From Bigelowiella natans CCMP2755 (Eukaryota; Cercozoa; Chlorarachniophyceae): DNA of 29,458 nucleotides. The translations under genes were made by a program, and so were the position numbers. Positions within the stretch are counted from its first letter, which is position 1. Each line of letters begins with the position of its first letter. Positions 10,993 to 20,632 of the stretch are shown in pieces. The stretch lies in NCBI GenBank assembly GCA_000320545.1, contig ADNK01001517.1:1-29458 (forward strand), read 5' to 3'. Under the pieces are notes generated by a model. That model had not been told where the DNA came from, searched no databases, and saw only the letters and a list, made by a program, of their open reading frames with translations.

Positions 10993-12903
10993 TTACCAAT
11001 CAGATTCAGAACTACTTGAAAATTCTTCTTCCGATGAAGTGCTGCTGACGTTCTCCCCAGCATCATCATCATCAACCCCACCACTCCGAACATCTTGTGG
11101 GCAAGGGCTTTTGTCGTGATTATCATTTATACAGTTTTGATGGCTCTGCGATTCTTCCCCATCAATCTCTTCGACTATTTGTGCTGTATTTCTATTATTA
11201 GTCTCATTCTCGAGAACCGCGGGACCACCATTTCTTATCTGGCATGCAGAAAAAAAATCGACATCTTTCAAATCGTCAGCGTTCAGAACCTTTCTCGCAG
11301 TACCATTACTTTCTATAATGGAGATATTCAATCTGGACAGCAACTCATCAAATGACAACTCGTCAAGGCGTTTGTTCGATTTATCTTCCCCCTTTTGTAT
11401 TCTGCTTTTCTCATATTCGACAGATGCTTCGCGTAGAAGCCGCGTTCGCCTATTCTCCCAATCGGGTGGTCCATAAGCAAACGTCCTTAGCTTGTAGTTC
11501 AACAGCAAAGCCCCCTTGTTCTAATGATGTAATAGCGCAGAGGTACAGTGACGGTTTAGCATGTATGGGCAATTTTGTTGGGTGTATTCCACCTGCAACT
11601 GAGGGAAATCCATATAGTAGTCTTTTTCTACTCTTATCCCTTTGAATCCCATGGTATAAAAGAACCCAATGACAGCGGGGTTTTGAAGAGGTTGGTACGT
11701 CAGAATGTCAGTAGTAGAAGTATCGCTCAGAGCCATGGATTTGATGTGTTCAAACATCTGTTTGCCTAATGCCGACACAAGCCCAAAAAACAATGCAATA
11801 CAATATGAAGAACAAAAAGAAGGAAACTTATTTCAAACAATTATTTCGTAGAATCTGGGCGAACATCGCTAACATCACCCTCTAACATCATGCGCTAACA
11901 TCACCCTGAGAGAATAGTTTCTCTCTATAAGCTTTGCTTTCTGTTCTGTCTCTTTCAATTGGACATTATATGCGTTAATTAGATATTCGTATCGCAATTA
12001 CACCTCATTTGACAACTAATCAGAAAACATGATCTTATATTTCTTATTTACAACGACAAATTATGTGACAGAATCCGCTAGCTTCAACTATTACTACCTA
12101 ATGAGAGTCCTTGAAATGCTGGCAAGATTCCAAATGATAAAATGAATAACCGATTTCCATCTCTTCTTCGCTTTGTGGAAGGGTCCTCTCCATGTCTACC
12201 TCTGTAGCATGAGAAGCCTCCAATAACGGAATCATTGAGGAATGCTGCATGTTAATAAACTTCTCTAAATCAGAATTGAAGAACCTCTTCTTTTACATAT
12301 AAGCCTACCTATACGTAGAATATTCTCACAAACGCTCGAATAGAATTATCATTGTAGCTTCATGTACCAACTCGGGAGAAGTTGTTGAATTTTGGATCTT
12401 GCAGAACCCTAGAGTAGTGGTCGCGACCGAATTCAATCGGAAACGCTTCTAAATCTGCGTTCCTCAACGTCCCCGCATCGCTCTCAGAGAGAATCCTCCT
12501 TTATGTTTTAGATAATGATATTTTTTCCGTATGGAACAATTTTATCCATCAATACGTTTATATGTAACATGTGTGTTTTATGACCTAAAGTTTAACGATT
12601 TTCGAAGCAGCAGGTAGCTATAGTTGTGAGGCTTTCTTGGCGCTGCGCTTCTGTGAAAAAATTGCAGCACATTGTCAGTTTGTTAACATGACCTGGCCAC
12701 ACAGCCTCGCTTGGTTCAATATTTGATAAATACTTCCAACTCACCTCCACACCAGAAACATTATTGAAGCAACTGCAAGTGCCAAGACTGGTATTCTCGT
12801 GTACTTCTCGCGACGCTTCATCGTTTGTAAATGGAGATAGTACAGATGATGATAAAACCAAAAGTAACGCTGACTGTCCCACGCTTTGTCCCCCCACCCT
12901 CAT
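10993..12903 (-). CDS. GNAT-fold N-acetyltransferase, NAA50/NAA60-like, with long acidic C-terminal tail
   Basis: Exons 12903-12745, 12482-12368, 12244-12098, 11765-11593 and 11520-10993 join in phase to 373 aa. The fold is read as: FPIEFGRDHYSRVLQD (helix 1, as in FPV-Y-D-FY of NatE/NatF enzymes), VIGGFSCYR (beta 3), LFILSFGILPAFQGLSLG (beta 4 and the acetyl-CoA P-loop), and LQNPAVIGFFYTMGFKGI (the usual N-x-x-A-x-x-F-Y-x-x-x-G-F). Such enzymes acetylate protein N-termini or lysines. The CoA loop reads Q-x-x-S-x-G instead of Q/R-x-x-G-x-G. After the domain come about 140 residues with Glu/Asp runs and a Ser-Glu tail ending SSSESDW, longer than in NAA50. The first exon (residues 1-53) is the least certain; a strong donor GTGAGT follows it. 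The stop is TAA 10993-10995. Confidence 0.8.
11867..11907. repeat. Short direct repeat in acetyltransferase intron
   Basis: The 15-mer CGCTAACATCACCCT occurs at 11867-11881 and again at 11893-11907, with a partial copy between them, inside the intron 11766-12097. Confidence 0.8.
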
Positions 12904-12913
12904 ACCATCGCGT

Positions 12914-13600
12914 TCACCAAAGATGGAAATGAGTTGAGGGGTCGATGATAAGTTTTGGCCAAATTCTTTTGAAATCCTTCTTAGTCATTCTCAGCGTAAA
13001 TTTCGATCTATTTATTTTGTTGGTATTCGCAACATCTCCACCAACAACAAGTCTCGAAAACGGAAGGTGTAAATCCCGGTTACCAGGGTCGTCAGCCAAG
13101 TTTGCTTGACAGCCCCATCCGAGCTATCGTTCGCTTGGTCGGCAAAAAGGACATGAAGAAACGGCTCCGACTCGTTCGAACCGATCCGTTCATCATCGAT
13201 GCCGAAGGTTTCGTACAAGTGCACAGCAGCGCGTTCGTCCGGTCCTTGTGTTTTGTGAAAGCAGTGTGGGTGAATTGCATGCACGTGGATGTCATGTGCG
13301 AGAAAAGCAGAGTCAACGTTCGCACAGTCCCAATTCCGTGTGTCCTCGCAAGATGGAGCAACGCAAACATGTTTGAGTCCACCGTGAATTCTTGCGTTCG
13401 GTGTTGGAAAGAATCGGCTGCATGGAAGAAGATGATGACAAAATGGGTCTGTCGAGTTTCATGAAGACGACCAGAATGTCCACATCTTGAACCATGTTGC
13501 TCTTCACATGCTGAAACATGTGGTCAAGGGAGGTCTCTGACGACAAATGGAACACGTGTGACCGGGAAAAAAAAAATTGATGGATGAATTGTTGCATTCA
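12914..13600 (-). CDS. Unrecognised gene or gene fragment upstream of the acetyltransferase
   Basis: The best exon is 13417-13084 (acceptor after CCATGCAG, donor GTAACC), open for 334 bases and coding for Cys/His-containing sequence such as HDIHVHAIHPHCFHKTQ and YETFGIDDERIGSNESEPF. It can join to a last exon at about 12981-12914 ending KLIIDPSTHFHLW and TGA. Upstream, 13557-13425 is open in another frame and reads MVQDVDILVVFMKLDRP, which hints at a vWA- or Rossmann-like strand, but I could not join it in phase. No start codon is secure. It could be a decayed relative of a larger gene. Function is unknown. Confidence 0.4.
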
Positions 13601-14351
13601 CAACACGATGAAATCGCAATGCACATGACATCTCTGTGTCCATCATGAATTCTTGCATTCTGTTGCAACTCATTTCGTGTCATGCAACACCCAAAAAAAA
13701 AAGAAAGTGTTTTTCATTTTTGGGAAATGAATCCATGCATGCATGCTGGCATGACAAGCTAGCACCAGAGCATGTGAACAATGACAACTGACGCATGATG
13801 AAAGGGTTTTGGGCAAGTCAGCTAGCTAGCTAGCTTGCTAGCTAGAGCGGTGTCTGCAATGATTCCATCATGCATGCATGCTTGTCACATGCATGCACAT
13901 TTTCCATCAGATTGTGCACGTGTGCGTGCACACGTTGCATGTTCATCAGGTGCATGCAAAATGACAAACATGGCGCGGTTGCAAGGGTTTCCTAGCCTAG
14001 CAGCGGTGGTGCAGTGATGCGCATCAATTGAGCTGGCTGGTTGTGCATGATGTGGCAGTCTGCGATGATCAAAAACAATTTTCCAATGAAAGCCAGAGAA
14101 AAGTGCATGACGGAATGCGAGATGTGGCGGTCACGGCCGTGCATCTCTCCATTGTGTGTTTGCCCGTCTCTCCTTGCTGAGACACATGGTTCCCGTGCAT
14201 GTTCGCAAATGGTGCGCAGTGGTTCTTTCCCTCCCCCTCACCCCCCCCCCTTTTTTTTCTTGGGAGGGGGAGGGGAGGGGGTCAGGCTGTGCACCCTTGT
14301 TTCTTTCCTTTCCCTTGATTGTTTCTCGGTTTTGCAGTGATGCGTCTCCTC
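13601..14351. other. Intergenic region with CATG/CTAG palindromes and a C/G-rich inverted repeat
   Basis: No gene seen. It holds clusters of GCATGC and CATGCATG (13735-13745, 13869-13900, 13915-13960) and a CTAG tandem run at 13821-13846. At 14229-14239 CCCTCCCCCTC is mirrored in complement by 14264-14274 around a C-run and T-run. The last element lies 70-120 bases past the stop of the CHAT/NB-ARC gene, in its likely 3' UTR. Confidence 0.5.
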
Positions 14352-17300
14352 CTACCCTTCCTTCATTTTTCTCTCTTTCATTTTTTTGCATTTTGAAATG
14401 AGTGAGAATGTCATGGCTTCACATCCGGAAACATCATCGTGCATTTGGCACCCAGAGTGCACGTCGAGAGCCTTCTTGAGTTCCGTGAGCGCCTCCGGGT
14501 ACTTCCCCATGCTGCAGCACACTGCGCCGATGCTGTGGTAGGTAGTCGCCACAGAAGGATGGGGTTTCTCCGTGCCGTACACCTTCAAATGGATGGCAAG
14601 ACTCTTCTTGTGTTCCGTGAGCGCCTCCGGGTACTTCCCCATCCTTTCGCACACTGAGCCGATGTTGTGGTAGGTAGTCGCCACAGAAGGATGGGGTTTC
14701 TCCGTGCCGTGCACCTTCAAATGGATGGCAAGACTCTTCTTGCATTCCGTGAGCGCCTCCGGGTACTTCCCCATGCCATTGTGCACTGAGCCGATGCTGT
14801 GGTGGGTAGTCGCCACAGAAGGATGGGGTTTCTCCGTGCCGTGCACCTTCAAATGGATGGCAAGACTCTTCTTGTGTTCCGTGAGCGCCTCCGGGTACTT
14901 CCCCATCCTTTCATGCACTGAGCCGATGTTGTGGTGGGTAGTCGCCACAGAAGGATGGGGTTTCTCCGTGCCGCACACCTTCAACTTCACACCAAGACTC
15001 TTCTTGCATTCCGTGAGCGCCTCCGGGTACTTCCCCATCCTTTCGTGCACTGAGCCGACATTGTGGTGGGTAGTCGCCACAGAAGGATGGGGTTTCTCCG
15101 TGCCGTGCACCTTCAAATCTGCATCAAGACTCTTCTTGTGTTCCGTGAGCGCCTCCGGGCACTTCCCCATGCCATTGCACACAATGCCGAGGTAGGCGTA
15201 GATGCCAGCCATTTCTCTTTTTTTTTTTTCTGTTTTTGATTCAGCAGAAACCAATGCTTCAGTTTCAGTTTCACCGAGTTTGGCGGCGCTCAAGAACCAA
15301 CATGAAGCTTTGTCATGAAAGCATGCAACGTGACAGGCCTGTCCTGAAGCTTTTGCTAGTCGGCAACTGCGTTCTGCTTTGGAGGGCTTGTGCAGCGTCA
15401 TCAGCCGAGTTCCGTGCTGGAGCACCGCGGCCCATTCTTCCTGGCGGTCGTGAGATTCACTGTGGTCTCCTCCGCAGGCAGTCAGGGCTTCAACCAGGTT
15501 TCTGATGTTGGTTTGTGGCTGCAGGTGCCTCACTGTCTCTTGCGTGACAGCGTGCATGTTTGCACAATCAGTTTCTCGGTTCCATTGTGTCAAGGAATGA
15601 CGCTTGAGAAGCGCCAACGCTTGGCGCACGTCTTCGTCCTTGTCAGAGACCGCCGTCAGCTGCTCCGCATCGTTCTTTTCACCTTCCTTGCAATCCTTGG
15701 CATCCTCAACCTGATTGGGCGATGCGTCAAATTTCAGAAGAAGAACTAGATCCAATGGAATGTTCTTCGGATCCAGGTGCGCGAGCGAACGCAACAACGC
15801 GAGGCAGTCCACGCACGAACTTCCAGCGGTGTGCCCGATCGCGTCCAGGCTCTCGCGGACCACTTTGACGATGCTGTGTCTGTGCGTGATGCTCTTGTTG
15901 GGGTTCTCAATCAGAAACCGTTTTCTTTCTGGAGACTGCTTCTTTCGCAAATTCTTGACACGATCTGCACTGCCACCTTGAAGCAGTTCAGCTCTTTGCA
16001 GTGGCTGAAGAATTGCGCTGGGATCACGGGCATGCCCGAGAACTCGGTTTTCAGGTGCTCCACGCAATCCTTCGCATCGCTGTCTTTTGGGTCGGGCACT
16101 TCTAGGCCGAATTTGCGAGCGAACTGCACCAGATCTTCTTCATCCATGAGCCCGTCAATCGGCCAGCGTTTGACGTCCAGGCTCCAATCGGTGGTCTTGC
16201 TGTTTCGAGACGTCAGGATCACGTGTCCTTTGTTCCTTCTGGGCAAGAACTCGGCCACATCACTGCAATCACCCACATCGTCGAACACCAGGAGGCAGCG
16301 TTCAGTCTCGATTCGTTCCCTGATGGTTCGGATGGCCGATTTGGTGTCCTTTTTGTTGACAACATGCAGGCCTGGAATGTTCTTCTCGGCGATGCGCATG
16401 TGCTCGATCTTCAGCTGCTCAGGTGTTTGGCAATCTGGCCAAAACGCGTGAGAGCATTGACCGGTCATGATGAGGGCGTCGAACAACCGGGCGGCCAACT
16501 GGCTCTTCCCAACACCCCCATGGCCACAGAGCAGGTGCACTTGTTTGCTGGCATCTTTGAGTTCATGCAGAACCTGCTTGACCACTTTCTCCCGCCCAAC
16601 GAAGAAAGACACTTGATCTGGGCCGGGGATCAGCGTCATTGACGCAAGAAGTCTCATCTGAAATTTGATTTGAAAGCAAAATGTGCACACACAGACACAA
16701 AGATCAAGTTTCAAATGCTGCGCGGTTTCCTCGTGGAAAGGAGGGAAGGCAATGGGGGAGGGCGCGCAAGCTCACGATGGACACACTCAATGGCGCATGT
16801 GCACAGATTGAACAATGAAAACAGTCCACCTTCTCCTTCGTTTCTTCTTCCACGATCAGCGTCTTGGCAATGCGCACCAGATGATCTTCATCCTCAATCA
16901 TGACCTTCTTGCTGTCAGATGGGGAAGATGTGCCCATTTCCAAAAGTCGTTTGGCCATCTCTGGGCACGTGGCAGGGTTGCGAATCTTCTCCCAAACCTT
17001 TTTGTCTGTGCAACACTTGCAGACAGGAATTCAACACGACACGCAAACACAAACCCAATGACATCTGTGCCTTTTTCAAGCTCAGAAAAATGGGAATGTT
17101 TCGGGCCTTGAGTGGCAATGAACTTCGAGTGTGAACACGTCAGAAACAGTTTCTTGAATCGCTTTTTGTGCAAAGGTTTCATCTCCACAGCCTGCAAACA
17201 AACGTGTCAATTGCCGCTTGAACCGAAATGATCGTGATGAAATTTTTTCAACAATGAGCAACTCTGAGAAAAGATCATTTTGCACCTTGCAACAAGGGTG

Positions 17301-19387
17301 AGCAATTTGCTTCCTTGACGTGGCAAACAGCAACAGAGATTTGCTGATCTTTGGAATCTGGTGAAATGCTTGCGGTCCAAGGAAATTGGATGCGTTGTCG
17401 CAAATCTGAAAGACAAAATTCTCACCTGGGTTCAACCTCAACACTGGAAACCCTCACAATGTTCATCAATTCACACACACAAAAAAAAAGGGCACCAGTG
17501 AGATTCGTTTTTCTTTTTCATCTTTGAGCGAATGGAGAGGATGGCCTTCATCGGAACGTGTCGTTTCTGCAACCGCCGATGAAACACCCTTTTCATCAGC
17601 AACACCGGCAAGGTCCACCTGAATTTTTTTTTTGCCACAACCGTTGCGAATGCGCTAGTTGCACCTCGAACGCACATGACTCGCATTTGGATGAACTCGT
17701 GCATCCGTTTTGTGTGTGCAGCATGCACTCATTCATGCACGCGCGCACACATGCACGGAAAACACAATCATGACCCAACAGATGGCATCTGGCCCGTCGT
17801 TGTCATGCCACATGGACCGGGCTGCCACCTCCGCCAAAACAGATTTCCCAGTGCCCTTCCCACCTGCGATTTGGATCCATTGAGTTGCAAACGTTTTCCT
17901 GAAAACAGCATGGTCGTTCTTCACAGAAAGCCCACAATTTTCCAAGATTTCACGGTGCTGCTCCTTCACCATGTCTCGTGAGAAGAAAGACCCAGGATCT
18001 GGATCTGGGATCCATCCCGTTTTGGGCTCGATTTGTTCCAACTCCCTGAACTCGCATTTCACGTTGTGAATTTCATCGTTGTCAGTGGACCGGGGCAGAA
18101 GTGTCAATTTGTCCACTTCATTCTCAGCTGAGTCTGCCCAAATGAGCTCCTCTTGCACTTCCTGAATGATGTTTTCTTCCTCGCAGAAGATGCGAAAGTC
18201 TCGTTCCACCTTCCACTTTGCATGGCATGTTGCACATTGCGCATGCAGAGACTTGAGTTTTTCCTCGAGCTTGGCTGCGAGCAATGATGGCTTGGGATGC
18301 TCCTCCAGGTGAAAAAGCGCTCGGTTTTCACATTGTTGAGCTGTCACACGGAGTCTTCGCTTGGCCAGTTCAAAGGCTTCTGATGCAGAGTGCCCTTGTA
18401 GCAACCGTTGATGAAATGCACCCGCAAACACCGGGGCACCGTGATCGCTGAGTTCGTCCTTTCCTCGACAGGCTGTGACGTGGCTCACTAATCCATCTTC
18501 TGTGAGTTTTTGCCCACAATCTCGCTGTGGCATGCCGCTAGACACACAATCTTAGGCCGTCCATTTCGATTCCTTCTGAACATTTCGGCAAGGGCTTTTC
18601 CATCTGGGTGTTTGCCGGGTTTTCCAGTCGCCGGGCCACCTTCAATGCAGAGACCCTTCTCAGGATGACCATGCCCAGAGAAATGGAGACAAAAACATTT
18701 TGAGCCGATAGCAGTATCTATTTGCTCCTCACTCGCACGGTGTGTCGAATGCTGAAATTTGGGATGAACTCTGATGAGTTCCCGCATCAGCTCACACTCA
18801 GTTTCGAAATCCAGTGCATCTTTGTCGGCCTCGTTTATCGGAGAAGACGATACGTACGCGATGCGGGCTGGGAGCTGCTCCTCGGCCGATGATGCCATTG
18901 GCTTTGCGTGAGACGGGAGGGAGAACTGGGGGGTTGGTAGACCTTGCGCTTTTCTGACTCTTGGTTGCGACGAGGGCTCTTTGGTGTCTGCTTTTTCGAA
19001 CATTTTGTTGAGTTTTTTAACAAGAATCTCTAGTTGCATTCGTGGCCCCATCTTCTTGCCCTCAACCATCTCCTTCACGTGATCCGGGGTCAATCCCAAC
19101 AGAGCCTCACCTGTGAGCTCGTTTTCCTCTGTTGTCTGTGCAACGTTTGTCAAATCTCCGCGTCATCACCGATGGCGTGTTGAAATATGCACATGCACCG
19201 AAAACTTGCGTGATTGAATGAACACTCAGGTCGTTGCGAGTGATGTGCGTGACGTTATTGGAGGAACCTTAATGACATTTGGCTTCGTTTTGAGTGCTGT
19301 GGCATTCGCACGGAGCCATTCCACTGCATCCTCAGCAGAGAAATCCTCGAACTGTTCCCTGGTCAGAGCATTGGAGTCCATCTGCAT
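14352..19387 (-). CDS. SAM-CHAT-NB-ARC-NB-ARC-TPR protein (NLR-like STAND receptor with caspase-like protease), two frame breaks
   Basis: Exons 19387-19268, 19135-17775, 17618-17496, 17405-17139, 17015-16830 and 16657-14352 give about 1,454 aa if two frame breaks are bridged. Order: SAM domain split over exons 1-2 (FSAEDAVEWL ... GEALLGLTPDHV, residues ~12-90); CHAT domain (~130-300) with HFSGHG (catalytic His ~195), LAACHSE (Cys ~242) and SASEAFELAKRRL; first P-loop GGKGTGKS (~465) with CWVDL, RISLICDN (Walker-B place, no acidic pair) and LLLFATSR; second NB-ARC with GHGGVGKSQLA (~731), CLLVFDDV (~807), VILTSR and GMPV; a winged-helix-like part with MHAVTQETVR; six TPRs. STAND proteins oligomerise on ligand; CHAT is a caspase-clan peptidase, so this looks like a self-contained death or immune receptor (inference). 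Breaks: near 18507-18511 and 15954-15976, both needing a -1 shift. It may be a pseudogene. Start ATG 19387 was chosen because SAM begins right after it. Confidence 0.85.
14481..15200 (-). repeat. Six 132-bp tandem repeats coding kinesin-light-chain-type TPRs
   Basis: The marker TTCCGTGAGCGCCTCCGGG (or near copy) recurs at 14481, 14613, 14745, 14877, 15009 and 15141, exactly 132 bases apart. Each unit encodes 44 residues of the form MGKYPEALTE-KKSL, then GTEKPHPSVATTHH. KLC-type TPRs are normally 42 residues. The units differ at few positions, mostly in the residues after KKSL and in the two before the Met, which is where a TPR groove would vary. The DNA-level identity points to recent duplication or gene conversion. 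Confidence 0.95.
18507..18511 (-). other. Frame break just after the CHAT catalytic Cys
   Basis: The frame carrying HFSGHG and LAACHSE runs into TAG eight codons past the Cys. The rest of the CHAT domain (KLTEDGLVSHVTACRG onward) is open in the -1 frame over the same bases. The shift point is best placed in an A5 run. Options are a real 1-nt indel, an assembly error, or a very short intron: a GT-AG segment of 23 nt at 18525-18547 would also restore the frame but would delete the Cys. Confidence 0.75.
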
Positions 19388-20225
19388 GATGATATCAACA
19401 CATCTGCGCCCCCACACGAACCAAAACAAAAGGCTACTGGCTTTGGCCTCTCTGCTCTCGCCCTCCCTCCTCTCGATGCGTGAGAGGGGACAAGGGGACC
19501 TCTCTGATCTTAGATTATTTCTGTCAAAAGTGGCCCATAAAACCTCCAAGAAATAAAATAAATATTAATTGTTCCAACAACTGAAAAATCATTTCGGTGT
19601 AACAACATAGCTGGGAAGTCAAGGGCGCGAAAAGAATAACTAGATCTAACTAACTAACTAACTACAATATTATGATGCTCCTAGAACATGATGGCTGCTG
19701 GAAATAATTTGGAAAAGAAGAAAAATATCATGCGGAGCACGAATTTTGATGATACGGACAGAAGAAGGCGAGAAAATCCGAATAATTAACTGGAGTGCCG
19801 ACTTTTTATTATGAGATTCTATCAATATTTTTCCCGATAATTATGCCCAAGATAATTCGAAGCAACATCGCCGCAAAAAATAAGTTCTGAAATATAGTCG
19901 CGAGTCGTGATCAAACCTTTTTCCAAACGCAGAATCCATACGGGCAGTTTCATTAATAAATATGGGATCTGTGGGAAATTATTTCTACATTTTTATCCAA
20001 AAGGAACTGAACACATCTGAAAATAAATAGATTTCACTAAAAACAAATTGCATTTGTTGTAGTTGATCTTTTCGGAATGTGAGAAGGTGATCTAATAAAT
20101 GATATAAGCATTTAGAATGATCTATTTCATGTTATACCTTAGAAGATGTAATGTATTTTTTTAGTAAAATGAAACATCTGAACATAAAATTTCGATTATT
20201 TACTTATATCATTTTATCGTTGTAG
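19388..20225. other. AT-rich intergenic region
   Basis: Upstream of the CHAT gene and of the orphan exon. A 32-codon ATG ORF at 19691-19789 codes a basic peptide starting MAAGNNLEKKKN; it has no donor site and no neighbour to join, so I do not call it a gene. A CTAA tandem run sits at 19648-19665. The region 19790-20220 is strongly AT-rich and I see no further coding sequence in it. Confidence 0.5.
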
Positions 20226-20335
20226 TTTTCAAGTATCTGAATATTAGACCTCCAATTCACGTCTGCCGGTGCTATGATCCTTTGGTGAAGGAGGCAGAGC
20301 TTACCCACATCGTCAACAAAGAGATATTAAACCCC
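20226..20335 (+). CDS. Orphan coding exon, gene not identified
   Basis: It is preceded by an acceptor (GTTGTAG) and open in phase, reading FKYLNIRPPIHVCRCYDPL and then KEAELTHIVNKEILNP, up to a GTCCGT donor. If spliced to the acceptor at 20540 (GTCGCAG), the next codon is TAA, so this could be a last coding exon. I found no upstream partner exons in the AT-rich DNA before it. The composition looks protein-coding, but I recognise no family. It may be a relic. Confidence 0.4.
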
Positions 20336-20632
20336 GTCCGTATTTACCTACGACTAAATAATTTTAGTTAAATCAGACCAAAACAGAGAATGTTTTTAGT
20401 TTTCATCTATTTTAAAGAGTTTCGCCATAAATTATCTCATAATCCATGTTTGCGAGGCAACATATTATCCACATTTATGTTCTGAAGACAAGATAATTTT
20501 GAATAATTTGGGCATAAACTCTCGGTGTTTCTTGTCGCAGTAACACTTGCGTGAGCTGAAAGAGCTCACAGCTTTGAGGTTGTCATAAACCAGACACAGC
20601 AACCTCGACCCTTCTCCCCCCTTCTAAGAACC

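Noticed and set aside
12592-12652. Short exon after acceptor TTTTTTCACAG within the acetyltransferase gene
   Set aside because: In phase it reads ten codons to a stop; skipping it joins exon 1 to the GNAT domain in frame.
14704-15195. 163-codon plus-strand ORF rich in Trp/Ser/Pro repeats
   Set aside because: It is the antisense of the TPR repeats; the minus frame gives canonical TPR motifs.
14481-15200. CRISPR-like array of regularly spaced repeats
   Set aside because: The 132-bp units are coding throughout and translate to TPRs, with no spacers.
18500-18515. Programmed -1 ribosomal frameshift in the CHAT domain
   Set aside because: The heptamer C-AAA-AAC is not a proper X-XXY-YYZ site and no strong downstream pseudoknot is evident; an indel is simpler.
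19691-19789. Small basic ORF starting MAAGNNLEKKKN
   Set aside because: It has no donor, no partner exon and no recognisable family.
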